From: Sulfitobacter sp.
Lineage (GTDB): Bacteria > Pseudomonadota > Alphaproteobacteria > Rhodobacterales > Rhodobacteraceae
NCBI GenBank assembly: GCA_024636405.1
Contig: JAGXHC010000127.1
Coordinates: 1 to 21,019 of the forward strand
Reading direction: 5' to 3'
Length of the DNA stretch: 21,019 nt
Shown: one piece after another, positions 15,027 through 21,019 of the stretch
Layout: the number at the start of each line of letters is the position of its first letter
Numbering within the stretch: the first letter of the stretch is position 1
Notes under the pieces: model-generated
Seen by the model: the letters and a program-made list of their open reading frames with translations, nothing else
What the model was told of the DNA's origin: nothing
Database searches by the model: none
Translations under genes and position numbers: made by a program

Positions 15027-15286
15027 ATCGTCTCCAGAAAATAGGCGGAGGAAGAGTTGACCGTGCCGCCATCATCAGAGGCAAGTGCATTTGACCGGTC
15101 GACCCAGCCTTGTGCCTTTTCGCGGTTGTTGACTTCCAGCAGGACAAAGGCGTGGGTGTCGCTGCTGGCGTCTTTCCAGACCTGAAGCACAGTCAGCCCG
15201 GCATTGCGGCGCGCTTCGGCATCGGCATCAAATGCGGTCTTCCAGTCGGTGAAATTGCTGACGGTCTGATGGACGATCATTTGCAT
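15023..15286 (-). CDS. Small dimeric alpha/beta-barrel-like protein
   Basis: This 87-residue soluble protein begins MQMIVHQTVSNFTDWKTAF and contains EARRNAGLTVLQVWKD, then FVLLEVNNREKAQGWVDRSN. The order of strand (HQTV), helix around W-K-x-x-F-D, strand, and helix near A-x-x-W fits the ferredoxin-like dimeric alpha/beta-barrel fold (antibiotic-biosynthesis-monooxygenase or cyclase-like). No catalytic function follows from that. The start at 15286 has AAAGG upstream; the internal Met3 is an alternative. It lies 12 bases after the first MAPEG gene and overlaps the second by four bases, so the three genes form one translational unit. Confidence 0.65.
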   Translation of the reverse strand: MQMIVHQTVSNFTDWKTAFDADAEARRNAGLTVLQVWKDASSDTHAFVLLEVNNREKAQGWVDRSNALASDDGGTVNSSSAYFLETM

Positions 15287-15298
15287 GGCGCGGCCTTT

Positions 15299-15682
15299 CT
15301 ACAGGGCGTGGAAGTAAAGAACGGCGGTTGCGGCAAATCCAGCCAGCCATGCCAGCGTGCGGATCGCGGGGACGCCAAGCGCATAAACCGGCAGATAAAT
15401 GATCCGCGCGATCAAAAATACGCTCGCGGCCAGCAACGTGGTATCGTTTGTCCGGTCAAGCGCATTAAGCAGCAGGATCGCGGGGGCAAAAAGTGCCATG
15501 GCGATGATGGAGTTATCGAGCGCGCGTTCAAGCCGGGCGGTCATGCCTGTGGTAGAGCGGCCTTCATCCCGGCTGGACATCAGGTAACCCATGGAAAGCT
15601 GACGCGTGGCGCCAAGCACCTGCAACAGGATGGTAAGCAGGACGAGCAGCCCGTAGGCGGCGAGGATTGTGGTTTCGTTCAT
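15299..15682 (-). CDS. MAPEG family membrane protein (odhB-proximal copy)
   Basis: This 127-residue, four-helix membrane protein contains TARLERALDNSIIAMALFAP and LIARIIYLPVYALGVPAIRT. These closely parallel the other MAPEG protein in this cluster (TARLGRAFDNHFEGLILFAI; LIARILYVPAYAIGLRPHRS), so the two are paralogs, probably from a tandem duplication. It has N (DNS) where the family often has a following acidic residue; the other copy has NHFE, so the predicted active-site glutamate is present only in that copy. AAAGGA lies upstream of the ATG. The gene follows odhB after an 83-bp spacer that holds a strong hairpin. Confidence 0.8.
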   Translation of the reverse strand: MNETTILAAYGLLVLLTILLQVLGATRQLSMGYLMSSRDEGRSTTGMTARLERALDNSIIAMALFAPAILLLNALDRTNDTTLLAASVFLIARIIYLPVYALGVPAIRTLAWLAGFAATAVLYFHAL

Positions 15683-15710
15683 GGCGTTGGTCCTTTGAAA
15701 TGCCGGGGGC

Positions 15711-15749
15711 TGCCCCCCATCCTACCGATATGCCGTAGGGTGGGGGGCA
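15711..15749. terminator. Strong 15-bp hairpin just after odhB
   Basis: TGCCCCCCATCCTAC (15711-15725) pairs with GTAGGGTGGGGGGCA (15735-15749) around a nine-base loop. In the minus (odhB) transcript one C-A mismatch remains; in a plus transcript it would be a G-U pair. It begins 16 bases past the odhB stop. The odhB-direction side lacks a T run, while TTTTTATATT follows on the plus strand. It may separate odhB expression from the MAPEG genes by termination, or stabilise the sucA-odhB message. Confidence 0.55.
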
Positions 15750-15765
15750 TCGCCACCTTTTTATA

Positions 15766-17364
15766 TTAGAGATCCATCAGTAAGCGCCGTGGATCTTCCA
15801 ACATCTCTTTCACCCGCACAAGGAACGTCACAGCCCCTTTGCCGTCGATGATCCGGTGGTCGTAGCTGAGCGAGATGTACATCATCGGGCGCGCGACGAT
15901 CTGTCCGCCGATAACCACGGCGCGGTCCATGATTTTGGCCATCCCAAGGATGCCGGACTGGGGTGGGTTCAGGATGGGCGCGGTCATCAGCGAGCCGTAG
16001 ACGCCGCCATTGGAGATGGTGAAGGTGCCCCCCGTCATGTCGGCCATGGTCAGTTTGCCGTCGCGGGCCTTTTTACCCATGACGTTGATCGCCTTTTCAA
16101 TGTCGGCAAAGGACATCGCATCCACATCGCGGATCACCGGCACCACAAGCCCCGTAGGGGTGCCTGCGGCAACGCCCATGTGCACGTAATTCTTGTAGAT
16201 CACGTCGGTGCCGTCGATCTCGGCATTGGCCTCGGGGATTTCCTGAAGTGCGTGCACGCAGGCCTTGGTGAAGAAGGACATAAAGCCCAAACGGACGCCG
16301 TGCTTTTTCTCAAAGGCGTCTTTGTATTCGTTGCGGATGCCCATCACTTCGGTCATGTCGACCTCATTGAAGGTGGTGAGGATCGCAGCGGTATTCTGGG
16401 CTTCTTTGAGGCGGCGGGCCATGGTCTGTTTGAGGCGCGTCATCTTGACCCGTTCTTCACGCGAGGCATCGTCAGCGGAAGAAGGCGCGCGGGGCGGGCT
16501 GGATTTTTGGTCAGTCGACGCGGCAGATGTGCCTGCGGCAATCGCTTTTGCCACGTCCTCTTTCATCACCCGGCCATCGCGACCAGATCCCGTGACCTGA
16601 TCGCGGTTGATCCCGGCCTCGGCCATCGCTTTCTTGGCAGAGGGGGCATCTTCAATGTCCTTGCCGCCTTTGGTGTCCTGTGCGGCGGGCGCGGGCGCGG
16701 TTTCCTGCGCCGTCGCGGCAGCGGACGCACCCTCGCCAGAGGAGATCACGGCAAGCTTTGCAGAGGCTTCCACAGTGGCGCCTTCTTCGGCAAGGATTTC
16801 GGTCAGGGTGCCAGCCGCGGGGGCCGGTACTTCGACGCTGACCTTGTCGGTTTCAAGTTCGCACAACATTTCGTCCTGCGCGACGGTATCGCCGACCTTC
16901 TTGAACCAGGTGCTGACCGTGGCTTCGGATACGGATTTGCCCAAAGTGGGAACCATAACGTCCACAGATGCGCCGCCGCCCTTTTTGCCGCCATCCTTCT
17001 TGTCGTCGCCGCTGCTGCTGTCAGCGCTGTCGCGCAGTTTCGTGTCTTCGGGGCCTGCGTCCTTGGCTTTCAGAGCCTCGTCCTTGGCTGGTTTGTTGTC
17101 TTCGCCCTTGGCCTTCGCCTTGGCTTCGCCCGCTTCAATCGTGGCAAGAAGGGCATCGACGCCAACGGTTTCGCCCTCGGCCGCGATGATTTCGCCCATC
17201 ACTCCGGCGACGGCTGCAGGCACCTCTACCGTGACCTTGTCAGTCTCAAGCTCGCAGAGCATTTCGTCCACGGCCACGGCATCGCCCGGTTTTTTGAACC
17301 ATGTGGCAACGGTGGCTTCGGTCACGGATTCGCCCAGCGTGGGGACGCGTACTTCGGTTGTCAT
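15766..17364 (-). CDS. odhB: Dihydrolipoyl succinyltransferase, E2 of 2-oxoglutarate dehydrogenase, with two lipoyl domains
   Basis: E2 carries the lipoyl group and transfers the succinyl group to CoA. At 532 residues it is much longer than E. coli SucB because it has two N-terminal lipoyl domains, with the lipoyl lysine in ELETDK at Lys43 and Lys174. They are joined by a Lys/Asp/Gly-rich linker. A second linker (Ala/Pro/Glu) leads to the E3/E1-binding domain ([28 protein letters not shown]). The catalytic domain follows, with SYDHRIIDG (His503, Asp507) and the usual C-terminus. The ATG at 17364 gives [13 protein letters not shown]. It lies two bases after the sucA stop, with AAAGGA inside sucA's last codons. 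The 70-residue N-terminal extension to 17574 overlaps sucA and is rejected. Confidence 0.95.
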   Translation of the reverse strand: MTTEVRVPTLGESVTEATVATWFKKPGDAVAVDEMLCELETDKVTVEVPAAVAGVMGEIIAAEGETVGVDALLATIEAGEAKAKAKGEDNKPAKDEALKAKDAGPEDTKLRDSADSSSGDDKKDGGKKGGGASVDVMVPTLGKSVSEATVSTWFKKVGDTVAQDEMLCELETDKVSVEVPAPAAGTLTEILAEEGATVEASAKLAVISSGEGASAAATAQETAPAPAAQDTKGGKDIEDAPSAKKAMAEAGINRDQVTGSGRDGRVMKEDVAKAIAAGTSAASTDQKSSPPRAPSSADDASREERVKMTRLKQTMARRLKEAQNTAAILTTFNEVDMTEVMGIRNEYKDAFEKKHGVRLGFMSFFTKACVHALQEIPEANAEIDGTDVIYKNYVHMGVAAGTPTGLVVPVIRDVDAMSFADIEKAINVMGKKARDGKLTMADMTGGTFTISNGGVYGSLMTAPILNPPQSGILGMAKIMDRAVVIGGQIVARPMMYISLSYDHRIIDGKGAVTFLVRVKEMLEDPRRLLMDL

Positions 17365-17366
17365 GG

Positions 17367-20330
17367 TCAGTTTCCTTTGATGGTCAGCGCGTCGTCGATG
17401 AGAGCTGCTTGTTGTGCTTTGTGCTGGCTGGCAAGCCCGGTCGCAGGTGAGGCGGCGGTGGCGCGCCCGGAATAGGAGGCGCGGCCGTGTTTTGCCTTGA
17501 TCCGGCCCAGAACCCATTCGATGTTCGGCTCGATAAAGCTCCAGCCGCCCTGGTTCTTGGGCTCTTCCTGGCACCAGACCATTTCAGCGCCCTTGAACCG
17601 TTCCAGTTCCTTGACCGCAGATTGTGCAGGAAAGGGATAAAACTGTTCGAACCGGAGCAGATAGACATCGTCGATCCCGCGCGAGTCGCGTTCTTCAAGC
17701 AGGTCGAAATAGACCTTGCCCGAACACATCACCACGCGTTTGATCTTGTCGTCCGCCACCAGTTTAGTGTCCGAATTGCCGTGCTGCGCATCATCCCAAA
17801 GCACGCGGTGAAAGGAAGATCCCGTAGTGAATTCATCCGCCTTGCTGACTGCCAACTTATGACGCAGCAACGATTTCGGGGTCATCAGGATTAGCGGCTT
17901 GCGATAGCTACGGTGCATCTGGCGGCGCAGAATATGAAAGTAGTTGGCGGGCGTCGTGCAGTTGGCCACGATCCAGTTGTCGCCGCCGCACATCGTCAGG
18001 AAACGTTCCAGCCGCGCGCTGGAATGTTCCGGCCCCTGGCCCTCGTAGCCGTGGGGCAGAAGGCACACGAGCCCCGACATCCGCAACCATTTCGCCTCAC
18101 CCGACGAGATGAACTGATCAAACATGATCTGCGCGCCGTTGGCGAAATCGCCGAACTGCGCCTCCCAAAGGGTCAGCGCATTGGGTTCAGCCAGCGAATA
18201 GCCATATTCAAACCCCAGCACCGCATATTCGCTGAGCATGGAATCGATAACTTCGTAGTCTGCCTGTTCGTCGCGGATGTGGTTCAGCGGATAGTAGCGG
18301 TCCTCGTTCTCTTGATTGATCAAGGCCGAATGGCGTTGCGAAAAGGTGCCGCGGCTGCTGTCCTGTCCGGACAGACGCACTTTGTAGCCTTCCGTCAACA
18401 GCGACCCAAAGGCTATCGCCTCGGCTGTGGCCCAGTCAAAGCCACTGCCGCTTTCGAACATTTCGCGCTTTGCATCCAGCTGGCGGCCGATGGTTTTGTG
18501 CAGCGGAAAATCGTCAGGCGCCGTGGTCAGCGCGCGGCCGATCTGTTCCAGCTTTTCAGATTTGATTGCGGTCTTGCCGCGCTGGTATTTCTTTTGCTGC
18601 TTGTCCAGATGAGACCACTTGCCATCCAGCCAGTCGGCCTTGTTCGGGCGGTAATCCTTGCCCGCCTCGAACTCTGCACCGAGGTGTTCCTGAAACTTGG
18701 ACTTCATATCCTCGATTTCACCCTCGGGGATCAGTCCGTCCTTGACCAGACGTTCAGTATAGAGGGTCAGCGTGGTCTTCTGGTTCTTGATGTTCTTGTA
18801 CATCACAGGATTGGTGAACATCGGCTCATCGCCTTCGTTGTGACCAAACCGGCGGTAGCAGAACATGTCGATGACCACATCCTTGTGGAACTTCTGACGA
18901 AATTCCGTGGCCACGCGGGCGGCGTGCACGACAGCCTCTGGATCGTCGCCGTTGACGTGGAAAATCGGCGCCTCGACCACCAGTGCATTGTCGGTGGGAT
19001 AGGGGCTGGAACGGCTGAAGTGGGGCGCGGTGGTGAAACCGATCTGGTTGTTGACCACGATGTGCATTGTGCCGCCGGTCCTGTGTCCCTTGAGGCCCGA
19101 CAGCGCGAAACATTCTGCCACGACGCCCTGACCGGCAAAAGCCGCGTCGCCGTGCAGCAAAATCGGCATGACCGTTGTGCGGGTCTTGTCGTTCATCTGG
19201 TCCTGCTTGGCGCGGACCTTGCCGATGACAACGGGGTTCACCGCCTCCAGGTGGCTGGGATTGGCGGTCAGGGACAGGTGCACCGTGTTGCCGTCGAAAT
19301 CGCGATCGGACGAGGCCCCGAGGTGATATTTCACATCGCCCGATCCGTCCACGTCCTCGGGCTTGAAACTGCCGCCCTGGAATTCGTTAAAGATCGCGCG
19401 GTACGGTTTTTGCATCACATTGGCCAACACCGAAAGACGCCCCCGGTGCGGCATGCCGATCACGATGTCGCGCACGCCCAATGCGCCGCCGCGCTTGATG
19501 ATCTGTTCCATCGCGGGCACCAGGCTTTCGCCGCCGTCGAGACCGAAACGTTTGGTGCCCATGTACTTGACATGCAGAAACTTCTCAAAGCCTTCGGCCT
19601 CCACCAGCTTGGAAAGGATCGCCTTGCGCCCTTCCTTGGTGAAAGAGATTTCCTTGCCGTAGCCTTCGATCCGCTCCTTGAGCCAGGCTGCTTCTTCGGG
19701 GTTGGAAATATGCATGTATTGCAGCGCAAAGGTGCCACAATAGGTGCTGCGCACGATATCGACGATCTGCTTCATCGTCGCAATTTCAAGACCCAACACA
19801 TTATCGATGAAGATCGGGCGATCCATATCCGCATCACTGAAGCCATACGATTTTGGATCAAGTTCGGGCTGATTGCCGGTGTCGCGCATGCCCAGCGGGT
19901 CCAGATCTGCGGCCAGATGACCCCGGATGCGGTAAGCGCGGATCAACATCAGCGCGCGGATACTGTCAAGCACGGCCTGTTTGAGTTGGGTGTCGGTGAC
20001 TTCTATGCCCTTCTCGGCGGCTTTGGCCTTGATTTTGTCGCCTGCTGCCTTTGGCTCTTCCGGGGCGACGGGCCATTCGCCGGTCAACGCGCCCATGATG
20101 TCGCCGGTGGGGACGGGGGGCCAGTCGCGCCGCGCCCATGAGGGGCCGGCGGCTTCGGCGCGCGCGGTCTCCTCGTCGTCACCCATCGCTTTGAAAAACG
20201 CCTGCCACGCCTCGTCAACTGCTGAGGGATCAGTGGCGTAACGCGCATACATCGCTTCAAGATAGGCGCTGTTTTGCCCCTCAAGAAAGGAGGATGCGTG
20301 GAACTGGTCGTTGGCAGGTTGGTCGGTCAT
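17367..20330 (-). CDS. sucA: 2-oxoglutarate dehydrogenase E1 component
   Basis: SucA is the thiamine-diphosphate-dependent decarboxylase of the TCA cycle complex. The 987-residue product matches the family length. Motifs include the N-terminal [16 protein letters not shown], which in relatives mediates E2 docking, then [52 protein letters not shown], and the thiamine-diphosphate/metal region ([28 protein letters not shown]). The C-terminal transketolase-type region contains [19 protein letters not shown]. The start is supported by AGAGGTGA upstream. It is transcribed after sucD but separated from it by an intrinsic terminator, and is tightly coupled to odhB. Confidence 0.97.
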   Translation of the reverse strand: MTDQPANDQFHASSFLEGQNSAYLEAMYARYATDPSAVDEAWQAFFKAMGDDEETARAEAAGPSWARRDWPPVPTGDIMGALTGEWPVAPEEPKAAGDKIKAKAAEKGIEVTDTQLKQAVLDSIRALMLIRAYRIRGHLAADLDPLGMRDTGNQPELDPKSYGFSDADMDRPIFIDNVLGLEIATMKQIVDIVRSTYCGTFALQYMHISNPEEAAWLKERIEGYGKEISFTKEGRKAILSKLVEAEGFEKFLHVKYMGTKRFGLDGGESLVPAMEQIIKRGGALGVRDIVIGMPHRGRLSVLANVMQKPYRAIFNEFQGGSFKPEDVDGSGDVKYHLGASSDRDFDGNTVHLSLTANPSHLEAVNPVVIGKVRAKQDQMNDKTRTTVMPILLHGDAAFAGQGVVAECFALSGLKGHRTGGTMHIVVNNQIGFTTAPHFSRSSPYPTDNALVVEAPIFHVNGDDPEAVVHAARVATEFRQKFHKDVVIDMFCYRRFGHNEGDEPMFTNPVMYKNIKNQKTTLTLYTERLVKDGLIPEGEIEDMKSKFQEHLGAEFEAGKDYRPNKADWLDGKWSHLDKQQKKYQRGKTAIKSEKLEQIGRALTTAPDDFPLHKTIGRQLDAKREMFESGSGFDWATAEAIAFGSLLTEGYKVRLSGQDSSRGTFSQRHSALINQENEDRYYPLNHIRDEQADYEVIDSMLSEYAVLGFEYGYSLAEPNALTLWEAQFGDFANGAQIMFDQFISSGEAKWLRMSGLVCLLPHGYEGQGPEHSSARLERFLTMCGGDNWIVANCTTPANYFHILRRQMHRSYRKPLILMTPKSLLRHKLAVSKADEFTTGSSFHRVLWDDAQHGNSDTKLVADDKIKRVVMCSGKVYFDLLEERDSRGIDDVYLLRFEQFYPFPAQSAVKELERFKGAEMVWCQEEPKNQGGWSFIEPNIEWVLGRIKAKHGRASYSGRATAASPATGLASQHKAQQAALIDDALTIKGN

Positions 20331-20393
20331 TGTGTCACCTCTTTTGGGCTCACGCCGTCGGTATTGTCTGAACGCTGAAGTATCCTACAGCGG

Positions 20394-20417
20394 AAAAAGG
20401 TGGGGAACCTCCCCACC
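20394..20417 (-). terminator. Intrinsic terminator after sucD
   Basis: On the minus strand GGTGGGGA (20417-20410) pairs perfectly with TCCCCACC (20406-20399) around a GGT loop, followed directly by TTTTT (20398-20394). It lies 8 bases past the sucD stop. The 63 bases between it and sucA (20331-20393) must then hold any sucA promoter. Read-through from sucD could still reach sucA. Confidence 0.85.
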
Positions 20418-20425
20418 CATCTGGC

Positions 20426-21019
20426 TTAACCCTTATCAATTGCTTCTTGCACGGCTTCGCCCAGGGTTGCCGGGCTGTCGGCCACCACGATGCCCGCTGC
20501 GCGCATGGCTTCGATCTTGCTCTCTGCGTCGCCTTTGCCACCGGCGACGATGGCGCCCGCGTGACCCATGCGGCGGCCCGGAGGGGCGGTGCGGCCTGCG
20601 ATGAAACCGGCGGTGGGCTTCCAACGGCCCTTTTTGCGCTCATCGGCAAGGAACTGTGCGGCTTCTTCTTCGGCGGAACCGCCGATTTCGCCGATCATGA
20701 TGATTGAATGCGTCTCATCATCCGCCAGGAACATCTCAAGCACGTCGATGTGTTCGGTGCCCTTGATCGGGTCGCCGCCGATGCCGACGGCAGTCGACTG
20801 GCCCAGCCCCATGTCGGTGGTCTGCTTGACCGCCTCATAGGTCAGCGTGCCGGAGCGCGAGACGACGCCGCAGGAGCCGCGTTTGTGGATGTGGCCGGGC
20901 ATGATGCCGATTTTGCACGCATCGGGTGTGATGACGCCGGGACAGTTTGGCCCGATCAGACGGGACTTGGACCCGTCAAGGGCGCGTTTGACGCGCATCA
21001 TGTCCAGCACCGGGATGCC
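20426..21019 (-). CDS. sucD: Succinate-CoA ligase (ADP-forming) alpha subunit, N-terminus outside window
   Basis: Succinyl-CoA synthetase alpha carries the phosphorylated histidine and converts succinyl-CoA to succinate with ATP or GTP formation. The visible 197 C-terminal residues (of about 290) run to the window edge with no stop. Clear motifs are [51 protein letters not shown] and [13 protein letters not shown], with the active His in [13 protein letters not shown]. The frame continues past 21019, so no start is marked here. An intrinsic terminator follows at 20394-20417. Presumably sucC lies next to it, outside the window. Confidence 0.96.
   Translation of the reverse strand, partial: GIPVLDMMRVKRALDGSKSRLIGPNCPGVITPDACKIGIMPGHIHKRGSCGVVSRSGTLTYEAVKQTTDMGLGQSTAVGIGGDPIKGTEHIDVLEMFLADDETHSIIMIGEIGGSAEEEAAQFLADERKKGRWKPTAGFIAGRTAPPGRRMGHAGAIVAGGKGDAESKIEAMRAAGIVVADSPATLGEAVQEAIDKG

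Noticed and set aside
15856..17475. 539-residue open frame on the plus strand
   Set aside because: It is antisense to odhB and rich in His, Gly and Arg from the shadow reading; no motif.
17365..17574. N-terminal extension of odhB
   Set aside because: These codons lie inside sucA in another frame; the lipoyl-domain start [13 protein letters not shown] at 17364 is the natural start.
17913..20141. 742-residue open frame on the plus strand
   Set aside because: It is antisense to sucA, which is unmistakable. Long antisense frames are expected in GC-rich coding sequence, and the translation shows no domain.

Overview
The window looks like chromosomal DNA of a marine alphaproteobacterium of the Rhodobacteraceae (roseobacter group). 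The evidence is high GC content, the gene order argH / small lipoprotein / lysA / TIGR02302 / ftsE-ftsX / plsC, the sucD-sucA-odhB-MAPEG-lpdA cluster, a Hint_2 protein of the kind common in this family, and intergenic elements of a type I recall from roseobacter genomes. No tRNA, rRNA, CRISPR array, transposase or phage gene was seen. This is core genome with a few accessory-looking genes at the left end.

Left end (1-3228): a truncated minus-strand MarR-type winged-helix regulator; an intergenic region with a 10-bp palindrome; a plus-strand outer-membrane LpxR-type lipid A deacylase; a plus-strand protein with a Hint (hedgehog/intein) domain; and a minus-strand periplasmic TlpA-type thioredoxin. 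The Hint and TlpA genes converge with 6 bp between their stop codons.

Plus-strand block (3252-12891): argH, two tiny overlapping lipoprotein genes (the first resembles LptM/YifL), a DUF2834 membrane protein, lysA and a large TIGR02302/DUF4175 membrane protein. A minus-strand zinc-ribbon membrane protein (9600-10418) interrupts the block. It is followed by ftsE-ftsX-plsC, in which consecutive genes overlap by 4 bases. The tlpA and argH start codons are only 23 bp apart and point away from each other. A candidate 30-codon leader ORF with a strong Shine-Dalgarno runs into the ftsE start. The block covers arginine and lysine/diaminopimelate synthesis, the division and cell-wall ABC complex, and phospholipid acylation.

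Minus-strand block (13139-21019), in transcription order: sucD (cut by the window end), an intrinsic terminator, sucA, odhB (with two lipoyl domains), a MAPEG protein, a small dimeric alpha/beta-barrel-like protein, a second MAPEG protein, and lpdA. It encodes all three 2-oxoglutarate dehydrogenase components plus the alpha subunit of succinyl-CoA synthetase, with an unexplained three-gene membrane module between E2 and E3. GC-rich hairpins lie after odhB, between the second MAPEG gene and lpdA, and after lpdA.

The observations most worth a second look are the MAPEG / alpha-beta-barrel / MAPEG module inside the 2-oxoglutarate dehydrogenase cluster, the paired small lipoproteins between argH and lysA, the leader ORF coupled to ftsE, the back-to-back tlpA/argH starts, and the stand-alone Hint protein.
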